From contig CANLLF010000003.1 of the NCBI GenBank assembly GCA_947491935.1, positions 62,001 to 126,000 of the forward strand: DNA of 64,000 bases. Direction: 5' to 3'. Under the pieces are notes generated by a model. The model was not told where the DNA came from and did no database searches. It saw only the letters and a list, made by a program, of their open reading frames with translations. The stretch's first letter is position 1; each line of letters starts with the position of its first letter. This document shows positions 39,977 to 47,948 of the stretch, one piece after another. This DNA comes from an uncultured Roseicyclus sp. Lineage in GTDB: Bacteria; Pseudomonadota; Alphaproteobacteria; Rhodobacterales; Rhodobacteraceae. The translations under genes and the position numbers were made by a program.

Positions 39977-40477
39977 ATGAATTGGAAAGAGATATCAGCC
40001 GGTATTATCGGCGCGGTCGTCGGCGCAGGGCTTCTGACATTGTTTGGGTTCATGGGCGGCTGGATCGGCGGCGAATTGAATGACGAGCAGGTGGAACAGG
40101 TCGCGAGCGCGCTGGTGAGCCAGGATGAGCGACGGCGGGTCTTGCTCGACCGGATGGTGGAAGACGGCCGGTTCCTGGGGCCGCGCGGCCAGCAAGGCGA
40201 TCAAGGGGATCGCGGAGAGCAGGGCGCATCCGGCCCGGCCCCGAGCCCGACCTTGCGCTTCTTCAGCTTGAGTTCCGCCCGCGACACGCCCGCGCCGGAA
40301 AACGCATCGCTGGGGCAGCACCAATTCTGCACCCTGACGCGCGTGCACCTGCCCCATGCCAGCCAGGCCTGTGGCTGCATCCTGGATCAGACCGGCGGGG
40401 ACTGGACGCTGGACCTTGCCACCGATCCCAATGCGCGCGGCGCCTGCCGCTGCACGGCGATGTGCGTGGATTGGTGA
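39977..40477 (+). CDS. Membrane-anchored collagen-like protein with Cys-rich tail
   Basis: A 166-residue protein. One N-terminal hydrophobic helix (IIGAVVGAGLLTLFGFMGGW) is followed by a short coiled stretch, then seven uninterrupted Gly-X-Y triplets at residues 68-88 (GPRGQQGDQGDRGEQGASGPA), and a C-terminal domain with six cysteines (QFC, ACGC, GACRC, MC). Gly-X-Y repeats can form a collagen triple helix in bacteria. GGGAGG lies six bases before the ATG. No close family recognised. Confidence 0.75.
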   Translation: MNWKEISAGIIGAVVGAGLLTLFGFMGGWIGGELNDEQVEQVASALVSQDERRRVLLDRMVEDGRFLGPRGQQGDQGDRGEQGASGPAPSPTLRFFSLSSARDTPAPENASLGQHQFCTLTRVHLPHASQACGCILDQTGGDWTLDLATDPNARGACRCTAMCVDW

Positions 40478-40860
40478 AGGGCCCCCGGTTCACCGGTGAG
40501 GTTTGAGCCCGAGCCCGGAATCAAGCGCGCAGCGCGCCGGGCCAGTGCCGACCTCAGCGCGCTTTTGCGCGCTGAACCGGCAGCGCTTGCTTGCAAGCGC
40601 GAGAGGTGCCCCTTGCCGGACGGTGGATGGGAGATTTCGGGCCGGGAACAGCACCGAAGGTGCCCGTGGCCAGCGCCGACCCGCCCCAATGGGGCGGCGC
40701 TTTGGGGAGGTTGGGTGTGAGGCGGATGGCTGGGAGGGGCTTGGCGGGGATAAAGTGCACCTATCGGGCGTTGCAGCGCCGTCCCACGGGCAGGCGCTGG
40801 CGCGGCGGTTAACGTTGCATTTTATTGGTGCTAAACGCTGGGTGTTAGCCATCAGACTTT
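40478..40860. repeat. Modular palindromic intergenic repeat, element A
   Basis: 383 bases without a gene. Two copies of a module ending GCCA[GC]xGCCGACC lie at 40513-40553 and about 40640-40687, each preceded by a hairpin (the first CGCGC-AG-CGCGC-like, the second GCACC-GAA-GGTGC). The right part to 40800 matches element B (52005-52140) at GGCTTGGCGGGGATAAAGTG and beyond. The right element is bounded by CCAGCGCC (40670-40677) and GGCGCTGG (40793-40800), a perfect terminal inverted repeat. Confidence 0.65.
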
Positions 40861-41553
40861 TTAGTCAGGTTTTGGCAGTCTCTTAGGGTCTTCGTTCTTC
40901 TCTAGTCGTGCGTAGCCTTCTACACGTTTTTGCGTTTTAGTGCGGGCCTTCTCAACCGCGTCGGCAAGCGGCTGAACATCTTTACCAAACTGTTTGACCA
41001 ATCCGCTTGCCTCAAATGCAGCTGCAAGAAATGCAGCGTATCCAGCCTTTTCTTTGAAGAGTTCGCTTTCAGCCTTAGCAATGCGCAGGCAAATTCTACG
41101 TATCTGTTCTGCGGGAAGCACCAATGAGTTTCGAGCAATTTCACGAGCGTCATCCAAGTGTTTCGCTATGGTTATCTTGTCATCTTCTGACAGAGCGGCT
41201 TCGTCGAAGTCCTTTTGATCGTCCTCCGCAAGAAAGTGATCCTGCAGGTTCGTTGTTAGAAAAGCTTCAAACACTTGCGAAAACCGTTGACCGACTTGCG
41301 CCATCGTTTCCGTAAGGACAAGTTGCAATCGTTCGCCCGCAAGCGAGCGGAATTCTGCATCACTATGCCTTTCCGCACTAGCGCGGGCAATTTTGAGCGT
41401 TACGAATAAGTCGTTGTAGATTGCAAAGTTCGATTTCTTTACGTCTTCAATTTTTGCGTTTCCAGCGCCGCAGCGAGCAATTCCGTGTGCCAGCGCAAGT
41501 TCAAGCGCTGCGGACGGATCGCGGGGTAACTCATCAATTTTCAATGGTTTCAT
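40861..41553 (-). CDS. Hypothetical helical protein, lower GC than its neighbours
   Basis: A 230-residue, strongly helical, charged protein with no signal peptide or membrane segment and no recognised domain. It starts MKPLKIDELPRDPSAALELA and ends in a basic tail. The codons use more A and T at third positions than the surrounding genes. It lies directly beside repeat element A. This suggests recent arrival by transfer, though a slow-evolving native gene is possible. Confidence 0.7.
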   Translation of the reverse strand: MKPLKIDELPRDPSAALELALAHGIARCGAGNAKIEDVKKSNFAIYNDLFVTLKIARASAERHSDAEFRSLAGERLQLVLTETMAQVGQRFSQVFEAFLTTNLQDHFLAEDDQKDFDEAALSEDDKITIAKHLDDAREIARNSLVLPAEQIRRICLRIAKAESELFKEKAGYAAFLAAAFEASGLVKQFGKDVQPLADAVEKARTKTQKRVEGYARLEKNEDPKRLPKPD

Positions 41554-41607
41554 TCAAATCCTCATTGGACTGGACATTCAAGGAAGCATCAGGACGCGCA
41601 GCCCCCC

Positions 41608-42042
41608 TCAACTTACCTGCAAATCAAAGATCTCCCCGTCGGTCGTCTCACAGACCCCGATCGCGTTGATCTGCACGCCGGTATAGCGGAATTCGCAGCG
41701 CATGGAGCGGCCGCCGTCTGACGTCAAAATCGCCGTGCCGAACCCGGCCTCGGTTCCCGACAGGACCTCGGCGGTGGAGCGCAGGATGGAGCCGCGGCCA
41801 TAGGATTGCAGCAATTCGAGGCCCTGATTGGCGCCCTCACGCACGGCAACCCAGCGGCCCGTGAAGGTCTCATAGCGGGTCTCGATCCGCATATCGCCGG
41901 AATTGCGCAGGACGCCCGCCGTGATCTCCCCCGTGCCGGTGAGGCCGGTCCGGCGGCTCATGATCAGGGTTTCGGGGCCGGTGCCGCAGGCGGTGAGGGT
42001 GAGCGCGGCGCAAAGCGCCAGTGCGGTCAGGCCGTTAGACAT
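41608..42042 (-). CDS. Small lipoprotein
   Basis: A 144-residue protein with a lipoprotein signal (MSNGLTALALCAALTLTACG; lipobox Leu-Thr-Ala-Cys). The mature part is beta-rich with two further cysteines (MRCEFRYTG and GVCETTDGE). No family recognised. It overlaps the parE stop by eight bases on the same strand and is probably co-transcribed with it. Confidence 0.78.
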   Translation of the reverse strand: MSNGLTALALCAALTLTACGTGPETLIMSRRTGLTGTGEITAGVLRNSGDMRIETRYETFTGRWVAVREGANQGLELLQSYGRGSILRSTAEVLSGTEAGFGTAILTSDGGRSMRCEFRYTGVQINAIGVCETTDGEIFDLQVS

Positions 42043-43996
42043 CCAACTCCTCCACGAACCGCGCGTTTTCCTGGATATACTGGAACCGCAGCTCGGGCTT
42101 CTTGCCCATCAGGCGCTCGACCAGATCGGCGGTCTCGCCCGGGACATCGTCGTTCACGCTCACTCGGATCAGCTTGCGGGTGGAGACGTCCATGGTGGTT
42201 TCCTTGAGGTCCTTGGCGTCCATCTCGCCCAGGCCCTTGAAGCGGGAGACGTCGATCTTGCCTTTCCCGCCCAGGCCTTTGGCCAGCCATTCGTCACGCT
42301 CGGCCTCGTCGAGGCAATAGACGCGTTTGGCGCCCTGGGTGAGCCGGAAGAGCGGCGGGCAGGCGAGGTAGAGGTGGCCCTGGTCGATCATCGGGCGCAT
42401 CTGGCTGAAGAAGAACGTCATCAGGAGCGCCGCGATATGGGCGCCGTCGACATCGGCGTCGGTCATGATGATGACCTTGTCATACCGCAGATCGTCGATG
42501 TTGAATTTCGTGCCCATGCCCACGCCAAGCGCCTGACACAGATCGGAAATCTCGGCATTGGAGGTGAGCTTGCCCGACGCCGCGCCGAGCACGTTGAGGA
42601 TCTTGCCCCGCAGCGGAAGCAGCGCCTGAAGCTTGCGGTCGCGGGCCATCTTGGCCGATCCGCCCGCTGAATCCCCCTCCACAATGAACAATTCGGTGCC
42701 GTCGCGCGTTGCAGTCGAGCAATCCACCAGTTTGCCGGGAAGGCGGAGTTTCTTAGTGGCGGATTTGCGTTGTGTTTCCTTCTCGGCTCTCCTGCGCAGC
42801 CGTTCTTCGGCGCGCAGGACGAGGAAATCCAGGATCGCCCCGGCTTCCCTGGTGTTGGATCCCAGCCAATTGTCGAAATGGTCGCGCACGGCGTGTTCCA
42901 CCAGGCGCTGCGCGTCGCTTGTGGCGAGGCGGTCCTTGGTCTGGCCGACGAATTCGGGCTCGCGGATGAAGCAGCTGACCAGCGCGCAGGCGCCCGAGGA
43001 CAGATCGTCGCCGCGGATATGCACGGCCTTCTTGTTGCCCGCCAACTCGCCATAGGCGCGGATGCCCTTGAGGATCGCGGCCCAGAACCCGCCTTCGTGC
43101 GTGCCGCCTTCGGGCGTGGGGACGGTGTTGCAGTAGGACTGGATGAACCCGTCGCGCGCGGGCGTCCACGAGATCGCCCATTCGACGGAGCCCGGCACGT
43201 TGAAGCGGGGCTGGAACTCGACTTTGCCCGCGAAGGGTTTGTCGGTGTAGGTGGCGGCGTTGCCGAGCGTCTCCATCAGGTAGTCGGAGAGGCCGCCGGG
43301 GAAGTGGAAAATGGCCTCGGTCGGGGTTTCGCCATCGTCGATCGCGGTTTTCCAGCGGATCTCGACCCCGGAGAAGAGGTAGGCCTTGGAGCGGACCATC
43401 TTCATCAGGCGGGCGGGTTTGAAGCGGTGGGAGCCGAAGATCTGCTCATCGGCGTGGAAGGTGATGGTGGTGCCGCGCCGGTTGGGCGTGGTGCCGACGG
43501 CCTGGACCGGCCCTTGCGGGATGCCGCGCGAGAATTCCTGAGCGAAGAGCTCGCGGTTGCGGGCGACTTCGACGCGCACATGATCCGAGAGCGCGTTGAC
43601 CACCGAGATGCCGACGCCGTGCAGGCCGCCGGACGTCTGGTAGGCCTTGCCGGAGAACTTGCCGCCCGCGTGGAGGGTGCAGAGGATAACCTCGAGGGCG
43701 GATTTGTCGGGGAATTTCGGGTGCGGATCCACGGGGATGCCGCGGCCATTGTCGGTGATGGTCACGGAGTGGTCGGCGTTCAGCGTGACCTCGATGCGGG
43801 TGGCGTGGCCCGCGACGGCCTCGTCCATCGAATTGTCGAGCACTTCGGCCACCAGGTGATGCAGCGCGCGTTCGTCGGTGCCGCCGATATACATGCCGGG
43901 CCGTTTGCGCACCGGTTCCAGCCCCTCAAGCACCTCGATGGAGGAGGCGTCATAGGCGGAAGGGTCCGGGGTGCCGGAAAGGAGGTCGTCGGCCAT
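42035..43996 (-). CDS. parE: DNA topoisomerase IV subunit B
   Basis: A 653-residue protein with the GHKL ATPase domain (VLDNSMDEAVAGHATRIEVT, ITDNGRGIPVDPHPKFPDKS, GGLHGVGISVVNALS), the transducer domain, and the TOPRIM site (IVEGDSAGGSAKMARDRKLQ, IMTDADVDGAHIAALLMTFF). ParE, not GyrB, is indicated by the smaller C-terminal region. It supplies ATP-driven energy for decatenation with ParC. A MFS-type exporter gene lies upstream. Confidence 0.95.
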   Translation of the reverse strand: MADDLLSGTPDPSAYDASSIEVLEGLEPVRKRPGMYIGGTDERALHHLVAEVLDNSMDEAVAGHATRIEVTLNADHSVTITDNGRGIPVDPHPKFPDKSALEVILCTLHAGGKFSGKAYQTSGGLHGVGISVVNALSDHVRVEVARNRELFAQEFSRGIPQGPVQAVGTTPNRRGTTITFHADEQIFGSHRFKPARLMKMVRSKAYLFSGVEIRWKTAIDDGETPTEAIFHFPGGLSDYLMETLGNAATYTDKPFAGKVEFQPRFNVPGSVEWAISWTPARDGFIQSYCNTVPTPEGGTHEGGFWAAILKGIRAYGELAGNKKAVHIRGDDLSSGACALVSCFIREPEFVGQTKDRLATSDAQRLVEHAVRDHFDNWLGSNTREAGAILDFLVLRAEERLRRRAEKETQRKSATKKLRLPGKLVDCSTATRDGTELFIVEGDSAGGSAKMARDRKLQALLPLRGKILNVLGAASGKLTSNAEISDLCQALGVGMGTKFNIDDLRYDKVIIMTDADVDGAHIAALLMTFFFSQMRPMIDQGHLYLACPPLFRLTQGAKRVYCLDEAERDEWLAKGLGGKGKIDVSRFKGLGEMDAKDLKETTMDVSTRKLIRVSVNDDVPGETADLVERLMGKKPELRFQYIQENARFVEELDV

Positions 43997-44128
43997 GGCT
44001 CTGCTCTATCTTGTGTGCCGTTTGCCCAATAATGGCAGGTTTGGGGGGGAGGGGGAAGGGTGCGCGGCGCGGTTATCCACCGGCTTTGCGGGGCACGAAG
44101 CCGCGCGTGGCGGGGGGGCTGGCGGGGA

Positions 44129-45295
44129 TCAGGCCGCATGCGGGGCGGATCGCGCGGCGAGGCCCGCCACCAGCCCCGCGGCGGACGCGGCGAGCATCAG
44201 GATCAGCAGGAGGGACGGGGAGGGTGTGACCGAGACGAACGCGCCGGTCAGCGCCGTCAGCGCGGCGCCGGTTCCGACAGTCAGCGCGCCCATGACGCCC
44301 GCGGCGGTTCCGGCCAGCTCGGGCCTCACGGACAGGGCGCCGGAATTGCTGGACGGCATGGTCAGGCCGTTGCCGAGCCCCACGAAAATGGTGGCGCCGA
44401 AAAACGTCCAGGGGGTGAGGATACCGGACCACAGGACCACGAGGCCCAGGGTCAGGCCCAGGCAGGCGGTGCCGCGGCCGATCAGGATCATGCGGGTCAG
44501 GCCAAGGCGCGGGGCGGCGCGGGTGGTGATGAACGAGCCGGTCATGTAGCCCGCCGTGATGGAGCCGATGGCCACGCCGATCCCGGCGGCACTGATGCCG
44601 AATTCCGCATCGGCCACCAGCGGCGCACCGGTGATGAAGATGTAGAACGCCCCGGTCGAAAACGCGGTGCAGAGCGCAAAGGCCCAGAACCGGGGCAGGC
44701 TGAGCAGGGCGGCGTAGGGGGCGGGGGCGGATGCGCCATCGGCCCGGGCGGCGGTTTCGCCCAGATCCCGCCAGCACCACACCAGCATCACCGCGCCGGC
44801 CAGCGCGTAGGCGCCGAAGCTGGCGCGCCAGCCCAACCACGTGTCGATGACCCCGCCCAGAACCGGGCCCAACATCGGGGCCACGGCCATGAACATGGCA
44901 ATCGTGGCGATGCGCGCGGCGGCGGCCTCGGGCGCCGTTGTGTCGCGGGTGATGGCCAGCGACATCGCATAGCCCGCCGTTATCGCGCTTTGCGCCAGAC
45001 GCGCGGCCAGAAACACCCAGATCGATTGCGCGCAGGCGCAGATCACCGAGGCCACCACGAAGATTGCCAACCCGCCCAAGACGACCGGCCGCCGCCCGAT
45101 CCGGTCGGAGAGCGGGCCGACCACAAGCTGCGTCACCGCCGTTGCCGCCAGATAACCCGCGATCGACAGGGACACGAGGGCATAATCGGCCCCCAGATCG
45201 CGCGCGATGGCGGGCAGGGAGGGCAGGAACATGTTGAGCGTCAGGGTCGTCAGACCGCTCAGCAGGATCAGGGTGAGGAGGCGGGGCGATGTCAT
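44129..45295 (-). CDS. Bcr/CflA-type multidrug exporter (MFS)
   Basis: Start at the ATG at 45295 (388 residues). It has 12 expected membrane segments and the MFS loop motif GPLSDRIGRRPVVLGGLAIF; the early LTLNMFLPSLPAIARDLGAD is the Bcr/CflA/Emr start, placing it in the drug-exporter subfamily. It moves small molecules (drugs, or for some members sulfur-containing amino acids) out of the cell using the proton gradient. A 16-residue leader peptide and a terminator hairpin lie immediately upstream, suggesting attenuation. Confidence 0.9.
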   Translation of the reverse strand: MTSPRLLTLILLSGLTTLTLNMFLPSLPAIARDLGADYALVSLSIAGYLAATAVTQLVVGPLSDRIGRRPVVLGGLAIFVVASVICACAQSIWVFLAARLAQSAITAGYAMSLAITRDTTAPEAAAARIATIAMFMAVAPMLGPVLGGVIDTWLGWRASFGAYALAGAVMLVWCWRDLGETAARADGASAPAPYAALLSLPRFWAFALCTAFSTGAFYIFITGAPLVADAEFGISAAGIGVAIGSITAGYMTGSFITTRAAPRLGLTRMILIGRGTACLGLTLGLVVLWSGILTPWTFFGATIFVGLGNGLTMPSSNSGALSVRPELAGTAAGVMGALTVGTGAALTALTGAFVSVTPSPSLLLILMLAASAAGLVAGLAARSAPHAA

Positions 45296-45327
45296 CGTGG
45301 GCTTTCGACAAGAGAGTGTCAGGCAAT

Positions 45328-45347
45328 AAAAAACCCCCGACCGGGGG
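45328..45347 (-). terminator. Attenuator-like terminator upstream of the Bcr/CflA gene
   Basis: Read leftward, CCCCC pairs with GGGGG over a four-base loop (GGUC) and is followed by six U residues, between the leader peptide stop and the exporter ATG. A possible competing pairing joins GGGUGUGUG (last leader codons) with CAUGCACCC just before this hairpin. Confidence 0.65.
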
Positions 45348-45381
45348 GCGGGGGGTGCATGGGCCGGCGAAACGGATGCCG

Positions 45382-45432
45382 CTAACGGTCCACACACCCG
45401 GTGCATACGAATACGGTGGTGAGGTGTGGCAT
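45382..45432 (-). CDS. Leader peptide of the Bcr/CflA gene, 16 residues
   Basis: The peptide MPHLTTVFVCTGCVDR runs from an ATG at 45432 to a TAG at 45382-45384, with AAGGAG seven bases upstream. It has Thr-Thr, then Val-Phe-Val-Cys-Thr-Gly-Cys-Val. The strong ribosome binding site and its place just before a U-run hairpin and an exporter gene suggest a ribosome-stalling attenuator; the amino acid or drug sensed is unknown. It is too short for standard gene finding. Confidence 0.65.
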   Translation of the reverse strand: MPHLTTVFVCTGCVDR

Positions 45433-45526
45433 CTGCGATCTCCTTGGTGGCCACGCTAGGCGGTTCAAAGGCCCCGGGCAAGGGACATGATCGGGCCCCG
45501 GGCGGAGACTGCCCGCCAGCCGTGGT

Positions 45527-45540
45527 TTGACTTGGCTCAA
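45527..45540 (+). promoter_or_regulatory. Fnr-like operator upstream of ppk2
   Basis: TTGACTTGGCTCAA fits TTGA-N6-TCAA but has C where Fnr consensus has A at the start of the right half. It lies 60 bases before the ppk2 ATG and in the divergent gap shared with the Bcr/CflA leader. Confidence 0.45.
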
Positions 45541-45600
45541 AGCCCGCGACGCCAAAATGTGCGAGACTCCCGCATCCATAAAAAAACACGAGGGATGTGT

Positions 45601-46542
45601 ATGATGAAGGACCTGTCAACTCAGCAGGGCAACGCGGCGCGAAAAGAGGCGCCCGTCACCACACCGGACCCGGCGCCCAAGCCGGTGCCCACGCAAACCG
45701 AGATCCGACAGGCCTTCGAGACCGGTGAATACCCGTATTCGGATCGGTTCAGCCGCCGGGATTACGAGGCCCAGAAGGCGCAATTGCAGGCCGAGCTTCT
45801 GAAGGTGCAGAAATGGGTGGGCGAGACCGGCGAGCGCATCGTGATGTTGTTCGAGGGCCGTGATGCGGCGGGCAAGGGCGGCACGATCAAGCGCTTTAAC
45901 GAGCATCTCAACCCGCGGGAGGCGCGCGTGGTCGCGCTCAACAAACCCACCGACGAGGAGCGCGGGCAATGGTATTACCAGCGTTACGTGCAGCATCTGC
46001 CGACGGCGGGCGAAATGGTGTTTTACGACCGCTCCTGGTACAACCGCGCGGGTGTGGAGCGGGTGATGGGCTTTTGCGAGCCGGGCGAATACCTGGAATT
46101 CATGCGCCAGACCCCGGAATTCGAGCGGATGCTGACGCGCTCGGGCATCCGGCTCTACAAATACTGGTTCTCGGTGACGCAAGACGAGCAGAAGCGCCGC
46201 TTCGCCAGCCGCGAAACCGACCCGCTGAAGCGCTGGAAGCTGTCGCCCATCGACAAGGCGAGCCTTGATAAATGGGATGAGTACACGGAAGCCAAGGAGG
46301 CGATGTTCTTCTACACCGACACCGCCGATGCGCCGTGGACGGTGATCAAGTCAGACGACAAGAAACGCGCCCGGATCAATTGCATGCTGCATTTCCTGGC
46401 GAGCCTGGATTACCCGGACAAGGATCCGGACGTGGCGATTGAGCCCGATCCGCTGATCGTGGGCCAGGCGGGCCATGTGATCCACCGCACCGACCACATA
46501 TTGGGGGCGGCCCTGCATCCCCGATCCCGGCGCGGCGGCTGA
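45601..46542 (+). CDS. ppk2: Polyphosphate kinase 2
   Basis: Start at the ATG at 45601, with GAGGG upstream (313 residues); another ATG follows at once. It has the PPK2 Walker A (GRDAAGKGGT, residues 86-95), a lid region, and Walker B-like MVFYDRSWYNR (about 139-149), plus RHxxR-like downstream residues. It makes or uses polyphosphate with nucleotides as phosphate donors and acceptors. A 40-residue N-terminal extension precedes the domain. An Fnr-like box is upstream; the family is often stress-linked. Confidence 0.92.
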   Translation: MMKDLSTQQGNAARKEAPVTTPDPAPKPVPTQTEIRQAFETGEYPYSDRFSRRDYEAQKAQLQAELLKVQKWVGETGERIVMLFEGRDAAGKGGTIKRFNEHLNPREARVVALNKPTDEERGQWYYQRYVQHLPTAGEMVFYDRSWYNRAGVERVMGFCEPGEYLEFMRQTPEFERMLTRSGIRLYKYWFSVTQDEQKRRFASRETDPLKRWKLSPIDKASLDKWDEYTEAKEAMFFYTDTADAPWTVIKSDDKKRARINCMLHFLASLDYPDKDPDVAIEPDPLIVGQAGHVIHRTDHILGAALHPRSRRGG

Positions 46543-46570
46543 TCGGCGAAGGTCGTCAACAACAGCAAAA

Positions 46571-46592
46571 GGCGCGGCAGCGATGCCGCGCC
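46571..46592 (-). terminator. Hairpin between convergent ppk2 and Flp-like genes
   Basis: GGCGCGGCA pairs perfectly with TGCCGCGCC over a GCGA loop. On the leftward strand it is followed by four U residues, so it mainly serves the Flp-like gene. Confidence 0.65.
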
Positions 46593-46623
46593 GGACGCGC
46601 CGATGCCAAAGGCGTGTGTGCGT

Positions 46624-47130
46624 TTATTGCGTGGGGGGCGGCGGCACCAAGCCCGCTGTCGCGTAATATGGCTCTGATCCGCCGAAGCCGAAATAGTAAT
46701 CCAACACGGCGTCATCGACGACGTTGCGCTGATGGGCGACGGAGGCGATGGCGATGAGATCCACCAATTGTTCCGACGTCAACGTGCCTTCCTCCAACAG
46801 TTCGATACCACTGGCGAGGGCATCGATCAGATCGTGGTTCATCAGCGGGGTGGCGGCATCGTAGGCGGCCTCGGCCTCTTCTTGTGTCAGGGTGCCGCTC
46901 TGCAAGATATCTTCGAAGTGTTCCTCGGAGAAAAGGACCCAATCGTCCGACATGGAGCGGGAGCGCAACTCGGCATCCATGATGCCGGACACGCCGTCGA
47001 ATGTATTGGTCAGAGCCGCGGTGAGTGCGATTGCCAGGCCGACGGCCGCGGCGGACAGGACGGTCCAGTCGACGGTGATCGCGCCGGTTTCATCGGCAAG
47101 GAATTGAAGCGGCTTGAATTCTACAGACAC
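46624..47130 (-). CDS. Flp-pilin-like membrane protein with acidic tail
   Basis: Start at the GTG at 47130 with GAGGA eight bases upstream (168 residues); the frame to 47184 is over-extended. The segment FLADETGAITVDWTVLSAAA followed by VGLAIALTAALT is like the Flp/TadE pilin N-terminal helix of this bacterial group. The rest is acidic and helical (EEAEAAYDAATPLMN, LIDALASGIELLEEGTLTSE), not pilin-like. It may be a single-pass membrane protein. Function unknown; there is no tad locus near it. Confidence 0.65.
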   Translation of the reverse strand: MSVEFKPLQFLADETGAITVDWTVLSAAAVGLAIALTAALTNTFDGVSGIMDAELRSRSMSDDWVLFSEEHFEDILQSGTLTQEEAEAAYDAATPLMNHDLIDALASGIELLEEGTLTSEQLVDLIAIASVAHQRNVVDDAVLDYYFGFGGSEPYYATAGLVPPPPTQ

Positions 47131-47297
47131 GGATTTCGTCCTCGTAATACGATCCTCCTGTTTTGGGCTTGAAACCGGGCGCAAATAAGGCCGATTAGCG
47201 CCGAAATGCGGACAATCGCCTTCGGTTTTGGCAACAATCCGCGGCCGGGGCGGGCAATCGGCTTGCTCGTCGGGGGCAAAGCGACAATATCACCGCC

Positions 47298-47948
47298 ATG
47301 ATCCGCCCGCGTCTTTCCCTTGTGCCCGTCCTGTGCCTTGCGCTCTGGCCGACCGCGCCCGCGGCGCATCCGCATATCTTCATCGATGCGGGCCTGCGCC
47401 TTGTGATCGAGGACGGGCAGGTGACGGCGGTGGAGGTGACCTGGTTGTATGACGAGCTTTACACGTTGATATTGCTGGAAGATTACGGCCTGGACCCCGA
47501 TTTCGACATGGCGCTGACCGAGGCCGAGATCGGCGCGACCCTGGGATTTGACCTGAACTGGAACAGCGGGTTCGAGGGCGGATTGACCCTGTCGCGCGGC
47601 GAGGCGGCACTGGCGGTGGGGGCGCCCGAGCCGGTGTCGCTGGCGCTGACCGAGGGCGGTCAGCTGACCACCACCCATCGCCGTCCGGTGACCGATCCCG
47701 GCGGGGCCGCGCCCATCGAGGCGCAGATCTATGACGCGGAGTTCTACATCGCCTTCGAGATGACGGGTGAGATGGCGAGCGACGGCGCGCCCTGTGATGT
47801 CACGCTTGTACGCGCCGATCTGGACGCGGCCTATGCGACGCTGGAGGCGGCCATCGAAGAGATCGGCGGCGCGGTGTCGGCGGAGGACAATTTCCCCGCC
47901 GTGGGCGCCTATTTCGCGGATCGTGTGGTGTTTGAATGCGCTGGCTGA
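47298..47948 (+). CDS. DUF1007 family exported protein, partner of the NicO-type exporter
   Basis: A 216-residue protein with a signal peptide (MIRPRLSLVPVLCLALWPTA) and HPHIFIDAGLRLVIEDGQVT, the DUF1007 start with histidines that could bind metal. It is fused in the reading direction to a NicO/RcnA-type transporter gene overlapping by 13 bases. DUF1007 proteins accompany nickel/cobalt exporters, so a periplasmic metal-binding role is likely by association. Confidence 0.85.
   Translation: MIRPRLSLVPVLCLALWPTAPAAHPHIFIDAGLRLVIEDGQVTAVEVTWLYDELYTLILLEDYGLDPDFDMALTEAEIGATLGFDLNWNSGFEGGLTLSRGEAALAVGAPEPVSLALTEGGQLTTTHRRPVTDPGGAAPIEAQIYDAEFYIAFEMTGEMASDGAPCDVTLVRADLDAAYATLEAAIEEIGGAVSAEDNFPAVGAYFADRVVFECAG

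Noticed and set aside
42770-44032. A 420-codon frame antisense to parE
   Set aside because: Shadow frame in high-GC DNA; parE is complete and conserved on the other strand.
44073-45395. A 440-codon frame overlapping the Bcr/CflA gene on the same strand in another frame
   Set aside because: It has Arg/Gly/Ala-rich shadow composition and the Bcr/CflA frame carries the real motifs.
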